Positions 1-13,443 of a DNA stretch of 64,000 nucleotides are shown here, piece by piece. The DNA is from Sthenelais limicola. Taxonomy: Eukaryota > Annelida > Polychaeta > Phyllodocida > Sigalionidae. The notes under the pieces are model-generated. The model was not told the origin of the DNA and did no database searches. It saw nothing but the letters and a program-made list of their open reading frames with translations. Location: the NCBI GenBank assembly GCA_942159475.1, contig OW804096.1:109962194-110026193 (forward strand), written 5' to 3'. A program made the position numbers and the translations under genes. The stretch's first letter is position 1. The number at the start of each line of letters is the position of its first letter.

Positions 1-30
1 CGTTGCTGCGTGTATGTCGGCGTCTTTAAG
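1..30 (+). CDS. Probable tail of the signal-peptide exon of the Cys-loop receptor gene
   Basis: The window opens inside sequence that ends at a good splice donor (GTAAGC at 31-36). Read from base 2 it gives nine codons, VAACMSASL, plus two bases (AG). The next recognised receptor exon starts at 2527 with one base (C) before its first full codon, so the join makes AGC (Ser) and an open frame running into the mature N-terminus. Phase match and position fit the end of a signal peptide. The stretch is too short to prove it is coding, and the exon start lies outside the window. Confidence 0.45.
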
Positions 31-1592
31 GTAAGCATTTACTTTTTCCAAAGCAAATTAAACAACGCATTCAAAGAGTTTAGCTCCTTTTCAAGTTTCA
101 TGCAGTTGTTGTAATACGGAGAGGAGAGTCATTTCCGGTATGAAATAAAAAACTACAAGACAGTGAAACTGAGCAAATTTAACTGTATGCATGGTGTACA
201 GGCATTGAAAGAAATAGCGGTCAATGTAAAAAACAACGCCATGACGTTTTCTGCCAAAAACAAAGATAATAAAACAAAATTAGAGAATAATGTATACCCT
301 AAATGAATGGAGAAGTAATCGAACCTGTTAAAAGCATACTTAGAAAGAAGATCGACAGCAATTTAAATTAGGAAGAATGTTGTATGAAACTCGGATGTTG
401 GACTTAAATCAAATCGAACCTGAAAGGTTTTACGTGTTGTAAAAAAATACAATATACCTGGATAAAATGTGTAAATGTAAAATGTAAAATAAATGTGAGC
501 CTGTGACCTCACAAAGCATGCATGTGTTACGTAATACAGCCGAGCTCACTACCGAACACAGAGAAATTTCCGTCAACAGTTGACATATTTGGCATCTAAT
601 CAAACCAGCCCTCAGTGGTTGCATTCAGGGAAATAACATAGCCAACTATCATTTATTTTAAAATATCATTTTAAACCTCTTTCTGTCAGCGTTTTCCTTC
701 TGTGCATTTATATCATATAGCGATATTTGGGCTCAAGAGGAGAAGCCTTCTGTAGCCACCACGTCCTTACAATAACACCACCGATCCTATCGACTCACAA
801 AGCGTTGATAACACTACCCCAATCCCTCCAAATCTTTAGAGTATGATATTGAATTCACATGTGGGTGGGGATGCATTAGTTTATTGTGTAGCATTTCAAA
901 GCACACTATTACTATGTGCGTCAGGACGCTATTTAGATGTGTATAACATGACTCGAAATGACTAGTTTAAAAATCATTTTGAATAGCACAACTGTGACAG
1001 TTATTTACAGTCAAACTATTTCGAGTTGATACACGAATACGTTATCCTTCGTATATTAAAATCACACTGTTAACGTCTACAATTGCGTTGAGATTGGTCT
1101 ACCATTATTACAGATTTAGTTTGAAACATTATTTGTAACACAATTATTTACATCATAAATGTAAAATCTTTAGTTTGCATATAAAACGCTTAGGTTCTCA
1201 ATTTTAAGTTGGCTACTCTTATTATTTACTGAGATATTCCAAGATTTGTTTATGCGCTTATATAAAAAGATATTAAAATGCTTTATATCTATACTCCTGC
1301 AATTGAATCGCCCCTAACAAGGAGTTTACCATTGGACCTATTCTCTTTGCTTAGTATGTGCTTGCTAATCAGATATGACTGAGAACCGCTAGACCTACAA
1401 AATAGCTTGCACATAATGCATGCATTTAAAAGCAATTAAAGTACAGAAGTACTGTAATAATTCTGATATTTGATTAATTGAAAATATTGGTTGGTTGAAT
1501 TTCATTGATCAAGAATTTCCATCCTGTAAGAAAAGGCTCACTTGAGTAGATTCTTCAGTCTCTTCAGTCTGAAGGGTTTCAATTTACTTCAC

Positions 1593-1865
1593 GGGACTGT
1601 GAAGGAAGGCCTAGTTGGGAGAGCGTGGGACTCTCTCTCAGCAATGACGCCCTGCGAGCGGGAGGTCTGGGGTCCAATCCCAGGCCGGTGCCGAGTAGAG
1701 TGAGTTTTCATCCTGGGTCCCTCCCAAAGGTTTCTCACTTGAAAGGCATTCAGAAAATGTTCGAAATTCCAAATTCCAAATTCATGGTCTACGACGTAAA
1801 GCTGTAATTGTAAAGGCCTACGGCCTATATCCACGAATAGTGGTGTGCCAGCGTTGTTAAACAAA
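1593..1865 (+). mobile_element. tRNA-derived SINE in the first receptor intron
   Basis: The head resembles a tRNA gene with an internal RNA polymerase III promoter. The A box is TAGTTGGGAGAGCG at 1612-1625 and the B box GGTCCAATCCC at 1671-1681. A tRNA-unrelated body of about 180 bp follows and ends near TGGTGTGCCAGCG. It is not a functional tRNA, because the segment between the boxes does not make a credible anticodon arm and no mature 3' acceptor pairs with the head. Boundaries are approximate and I saw no clear target duplication. Confidence 0.65.
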
Positions 1866-2526
1866 TGCCTTCCAGGCCATATATTATAAATGTAATTAAT
1901 GCGGGATTTACCTTATAAAATTAATACTGATACACAATCGGTTTATATAATCCGAACATCCAAAATTATCTATTTATGTTGAGATTAGGATTAGCACTGA
2001 TTTCTTACATGGAGCGGGGCCAGTCTGAGGGTGGGTGGGGCTTGGACCACAGCTGTAGGTATGTGCCTCGACACAGACCCTCACACACAGTGCAGGTGTA
2101 TGGATCATGCACCCAACCTGCACCTACATCGAGCGCATCTAATGACCTGTTGACATTTGTTCTAGTATTCCTTTTCCATAATTATCAAAGGAAAATAAAT
2201 TAAGATGAAGATAGGGCATGGTGTTGTCTCATACATCTTCAAGTTTGGTGGCAATATTAGATGTTTTTCTGCCTCTAAAATGACTTTTAATAAGGGGCCC
2301 GCTCAGCGTCCATTGGAACCTGCACCCACATATGTTATGTAAAAACAGGTGGCTTGGCCCCTGTTCCAGTCACCCTCTGCTTTGGCCCCTCTCCACCAGT
2401 CACCAAAATCTTAATTTGGATAAGGCCTATTGTCAACATGCATGGTTCCACTTGTTTGTAGAAACCACCCTTAACGTGTTAATAGTTTGTGGTTCAATAA
2501 GAAAAATAACTTTTATTTTGTTTAAG

Positions 2527-5500
2527 CATTGAAGTTTCTCCAGAAAAGAAGTTGATTCGCCGACTACTGGATCAGTATGCTATGGTTACAACACATGGAA
2601 GGCCTGTTTACAACAGCTCAGAAGCAGTGAATGTATGGTTTGGTCTTGGCCTTATACAGATGGAGTTAGACGAGCGAGAAAAAGCTCTATCCCTCAGTCT
2701 GTGGTCAAAATATGTAAGTAGAAATTTGTTATATACATCATAATGTCTGTATAACAAAATGGAAATAAAGTTTCTTATATATGTATAATTATAATGTACT
2801 TAAAATGGGACTCGTTGTTGACCCAATATATTATATTATAACTCGTTGAAGTCAGTCGCTCAGAATATCGCATGAGTTGCTAAGCGGTTCTAGCATCCAG
2901 TCACTACTTTTGATTGATAGGCTACTTAATTAATTCAGATTGAACTAAAATACATCTTGTTTTATGACACCAGTATAGATCATTTCAGATCGCCTTGCTG
3001 TAGGTTTTTACTCTATACGGATACACACAGTCACATCGCCAATAGCTCCCGTCATCTTATGCACTTGTCAATTGCACCCCCCCCCCCCCCGCACTCCCTC
3101 AATCCTCCGCCCCTACCTGTGCCCCCTGCCTGTAAACCATCCAAAAAATTAGAGCCCTGTACATACAATGAGTGCAAACACTTTCAATGGTTTGTGTACA
3201 GCATTCAATGTCATACACAATAATTAATTAGTGTGGCTTATTATTATTATTATATATATTATAAATGAAAATTGAAAAAAATATTTTCTCCAGCTCTACG
3301 TACAGAGCTATGTCAACCAAAATCACCATTTGCAAGACTTTTCTGAGAATGGCCATTATATTTTTGCAATAATAGTTTCTGTCTAAAAAAAATGTCCACC
3401 AAAAAGTTACCCTAGGGGGGTCGGGCATTTACAGGAATTTCTTGCCCTGGGGGGGGGGGGGGGTCGGGGATTTCATCAAATTTCCCAAAAGGCAAAGGAC
3501 ATTCCCCTACATCCCCGGGGGTGGGGTACAATTGACAAGTGCATTATATCATATATAGTATGAAATATAATTCCACATACCTTATATTAGGCGTAGACCA
3601 TTAAAAAAACTATCGGCGTTTATACTTCATTACTACAAAACAATGAATATATATTGCAGCTCTGGGAGGATTATTACCTGAGATGGAACCCCGCAGAATA
3701 TGATGGTATTGCAAGCGTCAAACTCTCTTCCAGTCTTGTTTGGCGGCCCGACATAATGCTTTACAACACGTAAGTATTTCTCAATTAGTGATAACACCGA
3801 GCTTAAAAATAAAACTCCATTTGAAATAAACAAACTATTCGCGAATAATGATTTCCTCTGTTGATTTAGATTTAAGATATTGTTATGCAGGAAAGAAGCA
3901 TGTATAGGTCTATTGGTTTATATTGATATCCATTGAGTTCGATCGTTTTAATAATGAAAAATGAAAATCAATAAGTCGATTAACTGGACAAATTACACAA
4001 TGAAACAAATACGTACTTATTAACTATGACACAAGTGTCAATATAATGTGCATTACATGATATACACCTCTGTTAGACTCGTATTCTAAACAGAGTAACC
4101 ATCTATACATAAGGCTGATATAATATGCACAGCGTGTCTGGAGGAATAAAAATGAATAAAAGATCCAAGTAAGAGGAAGAAAAACATAAACACCAACATC
4201 AACACCAACACCAACACCAACACCAACACCAACACCAAAGCCCCGTACTCATACATGTACGTGTATATAATATATATTCCCTTTTTCCAGTAATTTGGTT
4301 GGCATATTGAAATACATATTAGATCTGTTATTCCCACGCAGTGATAACAGTTTCCAGCATTCTTCCGTGTGCAGTTTGAAGCATTGCATGTAAAGTTCTT
4401 TTTAAAATTAAGAGTACCCCATAAAGACTGGGCTACCAGCTTTCTTTTTCTTTTTCTTTTACCAGAAGAAAGATTTATAACAGAAAAATATATTCAGGAG
4501 ACATGGGGAAAGCAGCGTCGAACCATTATCTCACTCAAGGGGTACCTTGTAAAAAGGTGACGAATCTATTAAGGATATAAAAAAGGATATATGTATTGCA
4601 TGAGGCTGGCAGGTATTATCAGAGTATTAGCAAGAAAGTCTTCTTTGTAAAATGCCATGGTAAATTTGAAACTTGATAAGTTTTGAATTAACATAAATCC
4701 AGATATATAACCCCTCAGGAGGGTTCAAATTTTCCAGCCGAAAGAGGAGATCCAATATGAAATCGGTTCGGGAAGTTTAAAGAGCCCAAACCAAACACAG
4801 AAATAATTAATTCTAATTTGGAAATGCTCCCGGCTCCAATCCAGCATAACCTGCTTACGGACGCATCACAGGGTGTTTACAATTGGAATCCGTATGAACG
4901 TCGACGGACCTGAATTTCTGTGTTTTCTCTTGCCCACTCAATTCCGTGACAAACTCGATGAACCCCCAGAAAAAATAGTCCGATAAAGAGTTTTTCTATC
5001 TTGATTACTAAAAACAACATTATCGGAATCTTATCGGGCGGGATTCGTGAAAGACTTTGCCTGCTCAATGAGTGTGATAATAAAAACTGACAATCCTACT
5101 TTGAAGGCAATATTATAACCTCAACTTCACGAATTGACATTCGTCCATTTGCACCGAACATGGTTATAAATGATGTGATTTGTCTTGTGTAATTCGAAGC
5201 ATAAATGCATTTATCTATTATCACATGCAGCATAATGATAGTTGTATTATCGCCAAAACAGTGAATTTATTATAAATACACGACAATCCAGTATATCATA
5301 CGGTAGTTGGAGAAAGAGTCATCTTGTATTTAATCAAATGGAAAAGAACAATTACTTCTTCTTCTTTTTTTCGAAAAACAAAGACCCCGAGAAATTATCC
5401 TTCTCTATATTATAATTCCATTTATATTAGTTTTTACTTTCATATATGTATTCTAAATTCAGGGCAGAGACCGATACCTCATCGCGGGACACCTTAGCAA

Positions 5501-8500
5501 CTGTCTTCTACAATGGAACTGTAGTTTGGGTCCCACACCAACGACTCAAAAGCTCTTGTTCAATTGATGTAACCAATTTCCCATTTGATCACCAAACATG
5601 CCATATGTGGTTTGGATCCTGGACTTATGCAAGCAAGGACATCAATTTATCTATGGCTTTTGCTAATGGGATCGATCTCAATACATTCCATGATGACTTC
5701 CGAGATTCAAGTCAATGGGCTATAACAGATTCACGTGCAGAAAGGCGCATTCTTCCCTCCGAAGAAGCGGATCCAAACTATTGTGTCATAACCTATACAC
5801 TGAAATTAAAGAGGAACTTGGTGTTTGCCAGCTACATATTGACGTTACCTTGCGTTTTCCTTGCCTGTCTGACGTTGGTTGTCTTCTGGCTGCCCCCAGA
5901 TCGCCCCGACAGAACATCCCTTGGTGAGTAGAGTATTGTAGAAAGTTTGCGATATTAATCTATATATCAATAAAATCCCATGCACATCCCATGACACGTT
6001 GTTGGCTGGAAACATTTGTGTTTGTCATTCTTGGGACACTTTTGTGTCGTTCTTGTAGTTCTTGGTGCGATCGTGAACATTTGAGCATGCTCGAAAGTTC
6101 CAATTTTCCCTCGCCAACTCTCTAAGGGTTGGCAGGAACTCCATGAGAACTGGCGGGAACGTACCACGTGATTTCAGTTGACGCTTCGCTCCTTCATGAC
6201 TCAGACGCGCTTAATTAGAAGAGTGTAAGTACTTTTTATACTACAATTGTTACAAATTCACATATTTCTTTATACCCCGTGGTATCGTTGGTGGTACTAC
6301 TGGGATCTTTTTGATCATACAAATATTTATTTTCTGCATGATGATCAGATCATGAGTCACCTCCTGGCAGGACTGGCCAGAAACGGATCTTCCTGTCTGA
6401 CACTGGTAGAGATGTTCCCGTGCCCGTATATTTGGTATATGGAAAAGGGGTGTGTGGCAGTGAATAGTAGCGTTTGCCTTTAAAACGTCAACATCACGGC
6501 TACTTGCATAGTAATAAAGAATGACAACAGAATGATATACGCCTAGGAAAAGCATAGAACTCACAGATCTCACTGGTAATGCATGCTATTCTAGACAAAT
6601 TTAGTTTGTTGATAAGGTATTTGCTGGGGTTTTTTGCCTGTGTGTGGTGTGTGATATATAGCTTTGTTTTCAAATTTCTTTGCCTGTTTTGAGCTGGTCG
6701 CAACATTTTGTTTATAAGGAATGTACTCGTTGCAGACTGTATTGATAGTCTCTTTGTGTATGTTTTATGTTTCTCTCGAATTAGCTGCTGTAATATGTAT
6801 GTCAGACAGTCCCAGGTGGTAGGTTTTAATTTCTAATTGAGTGCTTCTATGGCACTATTTTTCTATTTCTGTATTTTTAAAATTGGTAATGTAAAGTTAA
6901 CTATATATATCCCTTCTTTGATCATAATTCTTTTTATTATATTAAATGTATTGATAATCAGCCAGTACTGAGAACAATGTACCTTATACATATTTTCTAG
7001 CTGAAATAAAAATCTTTTTTCATTTGCAGCCATGAGTATATTCGCAAGTTTCCTCCTTCTTCTCCTTATCCTGGTGGAAGCTGCTCCTCCCACAGCTTCT
7101 TCTGTACCTTCACTAGTTAAGTATTTTATCCTTTTCCAACCAATCAACCAATCAAACCTAGGCATTTGCAGGTATTGCCGCAGTCACAAAGGAAAGGAAG
7201 GCTGCATGCAGTCAAAGCACTGACAGAGTTGGAAGTTCTGCCTGATACTGCAGACAAGTTCACTCCAGATTTTGCAATGGAAGAGTACAAAAGGCTCTTC
7301 AAGCAGTGTGTCAATCTGAAGACCACTGCTCTGGAGACAATGAAAATCGTCTGTTTCTCAGTGGAATCTGACCATGAACTCAACGCGGTCATGGATCTCT
7401 ATGAAGGGGGTCAACGGTGTCCCTTTGTGCTCTACCAGGCTAAACAGTTCTTTGACCATCCAGAAGTGTTTGCTACAAAATCTGCACAGTTCACACCCTG
7501 TTGACACCAATATATCAACTGGGCTATCAGCGGTATTACACCAGCCAACTGTGAAGTCATCACGGCATGTTCTTTAAAGAACTTCCTCACAAGATCCTCA
7601 TTCGGCTTAGGCAAACACTCAACACTATCCAACGACCGATTTACTGAAACAATAGCTTTTGTTTTGTCTCCAATCGGAAAGGATATCTATGCGAAATTGG
7701 AAAAAATCCCAAATATCCAAGAGTTTTCTTTTGGGAATATCCCTTTTCCTTTTGGAATATCCTTTTCCTTTTTGGAATATCTAGTCTTATGCTATTCTCA
7801 CTCCTTTTCACAAAAGTGCACTATGATATATTCCTATGCCAACATCTCCATCGGCAATGAAATAATAGTGGGGTGAGAGGGAGAGGGAGGGTGAGAGGGA
7901 GAGGGAAGGTGAGTGTGAGTGTGAGGGTGAGAGGGAGGGTGAGAGGGAGAGGGAGGGTGAGCGGGAGTGTGGGCGGGAGTGTGAGAGGGAGTGTGAGCGG
8001 GGAGGGAGGGTGAGAGGGAGAGTGAAAGGGAGGGTGAGGGTGAGAGGGAGGGTGAGCGGGAGAGGGAGGGTGGGCGGGAGAGGGAGGGGGAGAGGGGGAG
8101 GGAGGGGGAGGAGGAGAGGGAGAAGGAGAGGAAAAGGGAGCGGTAGAGGGATGGGGAGCGGGGGATGAAAGGGTGAGAGGGAGGGTTAAATTGGGCCGCT
8201 TACATGAGAATTTCGAACTTGTACTTTCTTCTGCAAACAATCTTTGTTTGCATCCATTTGCATCTCTACCCTAACTAGAAAGGTAAAGATTTCATAATAT
8301 TGTAGTGAACTAGGTTCGGACTCTTAGTGTAATAAATACAGAACAAGGTTTTAAGCTTATTGCAACAACATTTTATTGCTGACAGAAATAACTCTGGGGA
8401 CCAACCCTTAGTGGACCAGCCACTAATAAGGGATAAGAATAATAAGAACTGGTCATATAGAAGGTGTGTGAACACATAAACAGCACCAATACACATAAAT

Positions 8501-10592
8501 ACATGAGATATCTGTAAGTCAAAAGTAAAACCAGAACACACAAGTAAATGGAGAGTTTTTTTTATAAACATCAGTGAGATAAAACACATGGAATGAATAA
8601 TACAGCATGGAAATGGTTAAATACAATATAAAATAGAGATGACACAAGAAGGGTTAATTATTCGGATTCAACCCGAGATCCGCACTGCCAAGTAAGTAAG
8701 TACCAAGAACTTACACATGAGAAATATCCCTTTTTTAAGTAAATGTTTTCCCTGAGTGAAAATGATCTAATATCAAATATGCACTTGTCTAAAGCGGCGG
8801 ACACAGTCATATTCACGATTTTGCGCTTTCATGTTCTATGACAAATCATGGGCTCAGATCGTGATGAAATCGGCTTCCCATGCATCCTTCACATCTACTA
8901 TTTCAAATAGGTTCACCTTGTGTTTTCTTTTTTTCAGCTATCAACCTGCTCAATTTCTTTTTCTTAGTGTGTGCCAATCCCAAATATATGCCATTATATT
9001 AGTATTCCAGCCCCGCTTTGTTCTTTCTCTAATGATAGAGGGTTTAAATGTGGATGACGTTGGTAACATACATGACTACGTTGCCCCTTTTCTATTCATC
9101 TACTGTAGCATGAATTTATATTATTTAATTAACTTTACTGATAATGGATATTTTCAGAAAATATTGAAGATTGTGTATTTATGACTTTGATCATTTATCT
9201 AATTGACCTGATCTGATTTTCATACTGAAATTCTCTGAAACTTAAAAAAAGAAATTGCCTTGAAACAAAGCTGCCACATACTCCATTTATAATCAATATC
9301 AAACATTGAATTGAAAACATATGCTCTCCGCATATCATATCCCCCCCCCCCCATCTTTACTCAAAGACCCTCACAGGTCGCTTATAAATGAACCATCACC
9401 TGAGTGGGTACTGGCGCTTTTTCTACCTCCGACATTGACCATTGGCAGTTTTGCTTTTCGTCCTTAAGTTGTATGTAGGCACGGAGGCCGAGTATGGATG
9501 ATCGAAGAATCAAAGCTATTCTTTTGATAAGTGCTGCCGGGTAAGAATCATTTTATCTTTAATTATTTTAGGTATCTACTATTGTTTCAATATGGTGATC
9601 ATTATGATGGCAGTATTCCTATCTTCTCTGGTTGTAAACGTATGTCAGATGGGAGAAATAGACCGCAATATACCACCTTGGCTGTCGAGAGTAAGTGGTT
9701 CAGTTTCAGCTTTCGACAATGGATGGGCCTGTTGTATAACATAAGCTATGATGGGTTTTCATAAGTTATTCGTAGTTCTTCACAAGTCCAATTTGCTTGT
9801 ATAAACCTGCAATTGTATGTCTTTCATATCCCTATCGTAGTATTTTATAGTATCTTTTTTGCAAATATCTAAGAACACCCAGAACGGTTATATTCTAGAA
9901 GTGACACAGAGAATATATCATGCTTAATATATCTAACACATTTCTGATTTTAGTTCACAGCGAGTCGGCCTGTTCAGTACGTATGCTGTATGAGCACATC
10001 CACTACTGGCCCATACAGGATGAATTACTTCAATGACCCTGTGGTGACGGATTATGACGCCAGACGAAAGCAAGACGGAACGATCCATCCCGAGGAAAAA
10101 CCCCTCAGAGATCTCGGGGGAAAACTTCATGAAGTTGATACAGCGCCTACAGATTTGCATGGTTCAGACGAACGATTTACCCGAGATCTTCACATACAAG
10201 TTGATGATAAAGAAAGTAGAAACTTTACTGTAGGAGAAGAGGGAGTTTCCCGCAACGTAGATCATGCTCAGGGCGATCATAATCATATATCTTCTAAATA
10301 TCAGGGCATGGAACAAACAACTAGCAATTGCCGAGAAAGCCGCCAACAAAAGATTGCTCAGCTCTGTGAGGGGCTTGACTTCCTACTTTTTGCTAAGAAT
10401 CTTGAGAGAATGAAGCGATCAGTTCAACAACTAGACGTTCTCGTAAACAGAAGATCCAGAGAGATGTTCTCATCTAGAATGTCACGAAAGCACTGGAAAA
10501 TATTGGCTATCGCTCTTGATCGAGTGTTTTTTGCTCTCTATGTTATTTTAATTATTTTGTCCATTGTAATTCTATTTCCAAGGCCGAACTGA
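2527..10592 (+). CDS. Nicotinic-type Cys-loop ligand-gated ion channel subunit, non-alpha type
   Basis: This encodes a subunit of a pentameric plasma-membrane channel gated by acetylcholine or a related ligand. Exons: 2527-2713, 3660-3769, 5463-5923, 7030-7115, 9572-9690, 9954-10592. They carry, in order, the N-terminal helix and strand region, loop A (WRPDIMLYN), the Cys-loop (two Cys spaced by 13 residues, with FPFDHQTC), loop B (GSWTY), M1, M2, M3 (YYCFNM...VVNV), a cytoplasmic loop of about 170 residues, and M4 ending FPRPN then stop. Loop C has one Cys (NYCVIT), not the vicinal pair of alpha subunits, so this is a non-alpha subunit. M2 is divergent: PDR replaces the usual GEK, and Ala sits at the 9' gate position normally held by Leu, while Glu at 20' is kept. 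All junctions agree in phase except M2-M3: CTA then donor at 7116 is phase 0, but the acceptor before 9572 needs one extra base. An upstream acceptor (exon from 9532) keeps frame but inserts 14 codons. Total is about 540 residues including exon 1. Confidence 0.9.
3060..3543. mobile_element. MITE with TGCACTTGTCAATTG termini, TTA target duplication
   Basis: Inverted termini TGCACTTGTCAATTGCACCC (3060 onward) and the reverse complement of TGCACTTGTCAATTGTACCC (ending 3543) bound a 484-bp non-coding segment. TTA flanks it at 3057-3059 and 3544-3546. The interior holds long C and G homopolymers. A 3-bp TWA-type duplication is known for PIF/Harbinger elements, so assignment there is a reasonable inference. 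It lies in the receptor intron between 2713 and 3660. Confidence 0.7.
4190..4238. repeat. Microsatellite (CCAACA)n
   Basis: About eight copies of a CCAACA/ACCAAC hexamer, with one early unit reading CATCAA. It lies in a receptor intron. Confidence 0.9.
7172..7685 (+). pseudogene. Unidentified broken coding stretch in the M2-M3 intron of the receptor
   Basis: One plus-strand frame stays open from about 7166 to the TGA at 7502-7504. It then continues in the same frame, protein-like, to about 7685. Composition is mixed and globular (for example EEYKRLFKQCVNLKTTALE, then CEVITACSLKNFLTRSSFG), while the antisense frames look Ser-rich, typical of shadow frames. A splice-acceptor-like TTTGCAG precedes it at 7165-7171. 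I do not recognise the family. It could be a decayed transposon or gene fragment, or a real exon with a natural stop. The in-frame TGA favours a relic. Confidence 0.4.
7869..8190. repeat. Purine-rich GAGGG(A/T) minisatellite
   Basis: About 320 bp of nearly pure purine on the plus strand, built of GAGGGA, GAGGGT and GTGAG units. The long open frame on the minus strand is only the Pro/Ser-rich readout of the repeat. Runs of GGG could form quadruplex or triplex DNA. It lies in the receptor M2-M3 intron. Confidence 0.9.
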
Positions 10593-11875
10593 CTAGCTGG
10601 TAGCTGGGGTTACCCGACAAGGACTTGTGTTTCCTAGCTTTCACAGCTGAGCCAAAAGCCTAGTTTGGGCTATATGGTTAGTGTGACACCAGAAGATGAT
10701 TGGAAGAAACCAAATTTATTTCCTTTGACTTCAGTACTGATCAACGCTACTTATTAGGAACATGCCATCTGCGTCCATGGGAGGAAAACTAATTGCTATT
10801 GCGATAGTAGGACGACTTTCACACTCATGCATCATGTACTTCCTATCAGGGAGGTATTCAGTGGGAGTGGAAGCCACGGGCTGATCACACAGGACGATGA
10901 TTGTCAGGGTTATGTTATCGCTATTGAATACCAGGTGGTGCTTCGGTGCTGTTGTTGACACTATTATAGTACATCATTTAATCATAAATCAGTAAACAAC
11001 AGCTAAGTTGTTCCACCAGCATACATAATCTTTGACACATTGGTAGCCCAGGTAAATTTGATTGCCTTTTCCCAGCAACACCATAACACTCACATACTTA
11101 AAAAGAGCTATAACATTGTTGGCTATTGGATGGGGGTGGGGGTTGGGGTGGGTGGAGCTGATTCACTGAATACAATGTTTGGAGTTGGCTAAATCTTACA
11201 GCGCCACAAGCTTTAGTTATTCTTAACTATTGAGGTACCACACATGGAACCTGGCTTCCGCTCCTTCTGTACATACGTCCCTGTTCCTATCAATTAATTA
11301 TGGGTAATTGAATGACAACAGGAACTTCCTTTTATAACATGATAGATTGGCAGATGGGGCATAAAAGTTGCATTTGCGTCTGTAGCATATTTCCTTATGT
11401 AGATATTAATTGCATCATCATGATGACTGTACATTTTACACATTAAACTGACGGTCTATGCTCATTTGACTCTTCGTGATAGCAGGGACATATATTATTA
11501 ATCCATGAGTTGAGAGCCAGATTTTAGTTTTCTTACACATATTAAAATTGTGGATGGATGGAATTTTGATGGGCGTTACGTAATATGTAGTTTGCCTCAT
11601 ATTACTGGAATGTAATTATTTCGCAACAATATATATAGAGAGAGAATGGAACGTCAACAACAGATTACCGCAATCTCGCCCAATAAATATTCAATTATTA
11701 GGACCGAGTTCCAGTCACTATTTATGATATGGTGGTCTCTCTACATCCTTACAATGGCATCTGGGGATCTACTACTACTGTCAGAGAAGGTCGCATCTGC
11801 ACCATTGACTCGTGAAAAAGACACACAGTTTCTTTTGAAAATAGCACACAATAAACAATATTGCAATAAGGTTGA

Positions 11876-12012
11876 ACTGTGGGATTTTGTCCGTTTTTTC
11901 ACTTGTGGGATTTTGTCCCGTGGGATTTTGTCCAGTGGGATTTTGTCCCGTGGGACTTTGTCTGTAGGGAAAGTGTTTGTAGGGATTATGTCCTGTAGGG
12001 GTTTTGTCCGGA
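11876..12012 (+). repeat. GTGGGATTTTGTCC minisatellite
   Basis: About seven degenerate tandem copies of a 16-17 bp unit with core GGGATTTTGTCC. Copies diverge toward the right end (GGGACTTTGTC, GGGATTATGTCC, GGGGTTTTGTCC). Minus-strand frames read PTGQN-type repeats, which are not a gene. Confidence 0.85.
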
Positions 12013-13443
12013 TACCATGCTCCATAGCATAACATCTGTAGACACACCTGGAATCATGTGAAATGTTAGACAATTATCATGTCCGGTACATAAACCTTCA
12101 ACGGTTATTTCTCGGAGGAAATACCTGTCATGTTTAGTACATAAAATATTCATAAGGTTTTTATATAATAAATTCATATTTATTGATGACTTACGTCATA
12201 TTGCGTAACATTATATAATCATATTTAAAGCATTTGATCATGGAATTATGAGTATGACAGTAGATCATCGTTAGGTGAGCTGTGGTTTTGCGTTTAATAT
12301 CCTAGGTAACCTGCTCTTTGTTAAATTTAAGCTGTGCCTGAATAAAGATTTAAAAAAAATAAAAATACATACCATGATGTAACAAGAGGAAGATAGAGAG
12401 AGAAGCGGGAGAAGAGGGAATTTGAGAGGGAAGGAGGGTGAAATATTTATATCTGACAGTTCCTACCCATTCTTGACATAGCTTTCATAGAGAACCTAAC
12501 CTGTTCTTAACCGTCCGAAGGACGGATATATATACTATATAAACATGCTAGTATAATATAAAAATAGGATGAATTTTTAAGCATCATCATTATCTCATAT
12601 GAATACATATATATATATTATAAGCAGAATCATATAAGAAGTTATCGATCAATTTGTCATGCGATTTAGTAGATTTGATTTTTTTGCCACCTCAACGATC
12701 TCACACTACATACAAAAACATTTGTATGAAGAATAGAATAAAATAAAATAAAATACACACGATTCAGAAGAACAACAATTCAACATAGTCGGTCAGGTTC
12801 ATTCAGTTTACCAGATATGTCAGTTAGATAATCCCTGAATAAGGTGTCAAGTCATAAAAATGTCAGATTCTGTTCTCGCATAGTTCTGGTTTGGGGAGAG
12901 GCATGCCATGCCATGACTTTTTCAAAAGGGTCAACAATAGAAAATCAATATAAGCAGCGATCATTCATAAGTAATCTTTAAACATTATGGTAATCAATAG
13001 TGATTCAGGTACCTGAGCATAAAAAAGTAATAATAAGATTCATCAGATTATATTGACACTAGACGACCAGCCCCCTTACCGCTATTCCTAGCAGGAATAG
13101 CTTTGCTATGATACTCAAGTCACGTGACCGGGGCCCTGACCAAAGGCAGAACGGTACTGTACCAACACTGTCTTCCGAACGCCTTTTTTCATGCTTTTTA
13201 TTTTCTGGAACTTTCTAACCGATCCCAGAAGCTAGAGTGAGTCAAGGGTAGCAAGGTCCAAACGGGAACATGTGTCACTTACTGATAAAATAAAAAGTTA
13301 TCGCTAACCGCATATTCGAATCGAGCGCTGTCAGCAATGGCCGCCATATCAAAACAAGAAGTAGATGGGAAGCTATAAGGTTCATGGGACAGCCGCAGGG
13401 AACCAGCATGGAAGAGCTGCTTAGTTACATCAACTGACACCAG

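Noticed and set aside
1593..1700. Functional tRNA gene
   Set aside because: A and B boxes are present but the cloverleaf cannot be completed; a SINE body follows.
7821..8240. 139-codon Pro/Ser-rich frame, minus strand
   Set aside because: Purine-rich tandem repeat read from its complement.
8831..9184. 117-codon frame with an acceptor-like TTTTTTTCAG as the receptor M3 exon
   Set aside because: The translation has no M3 similarity; the true M3 exon is at 9572-9690.
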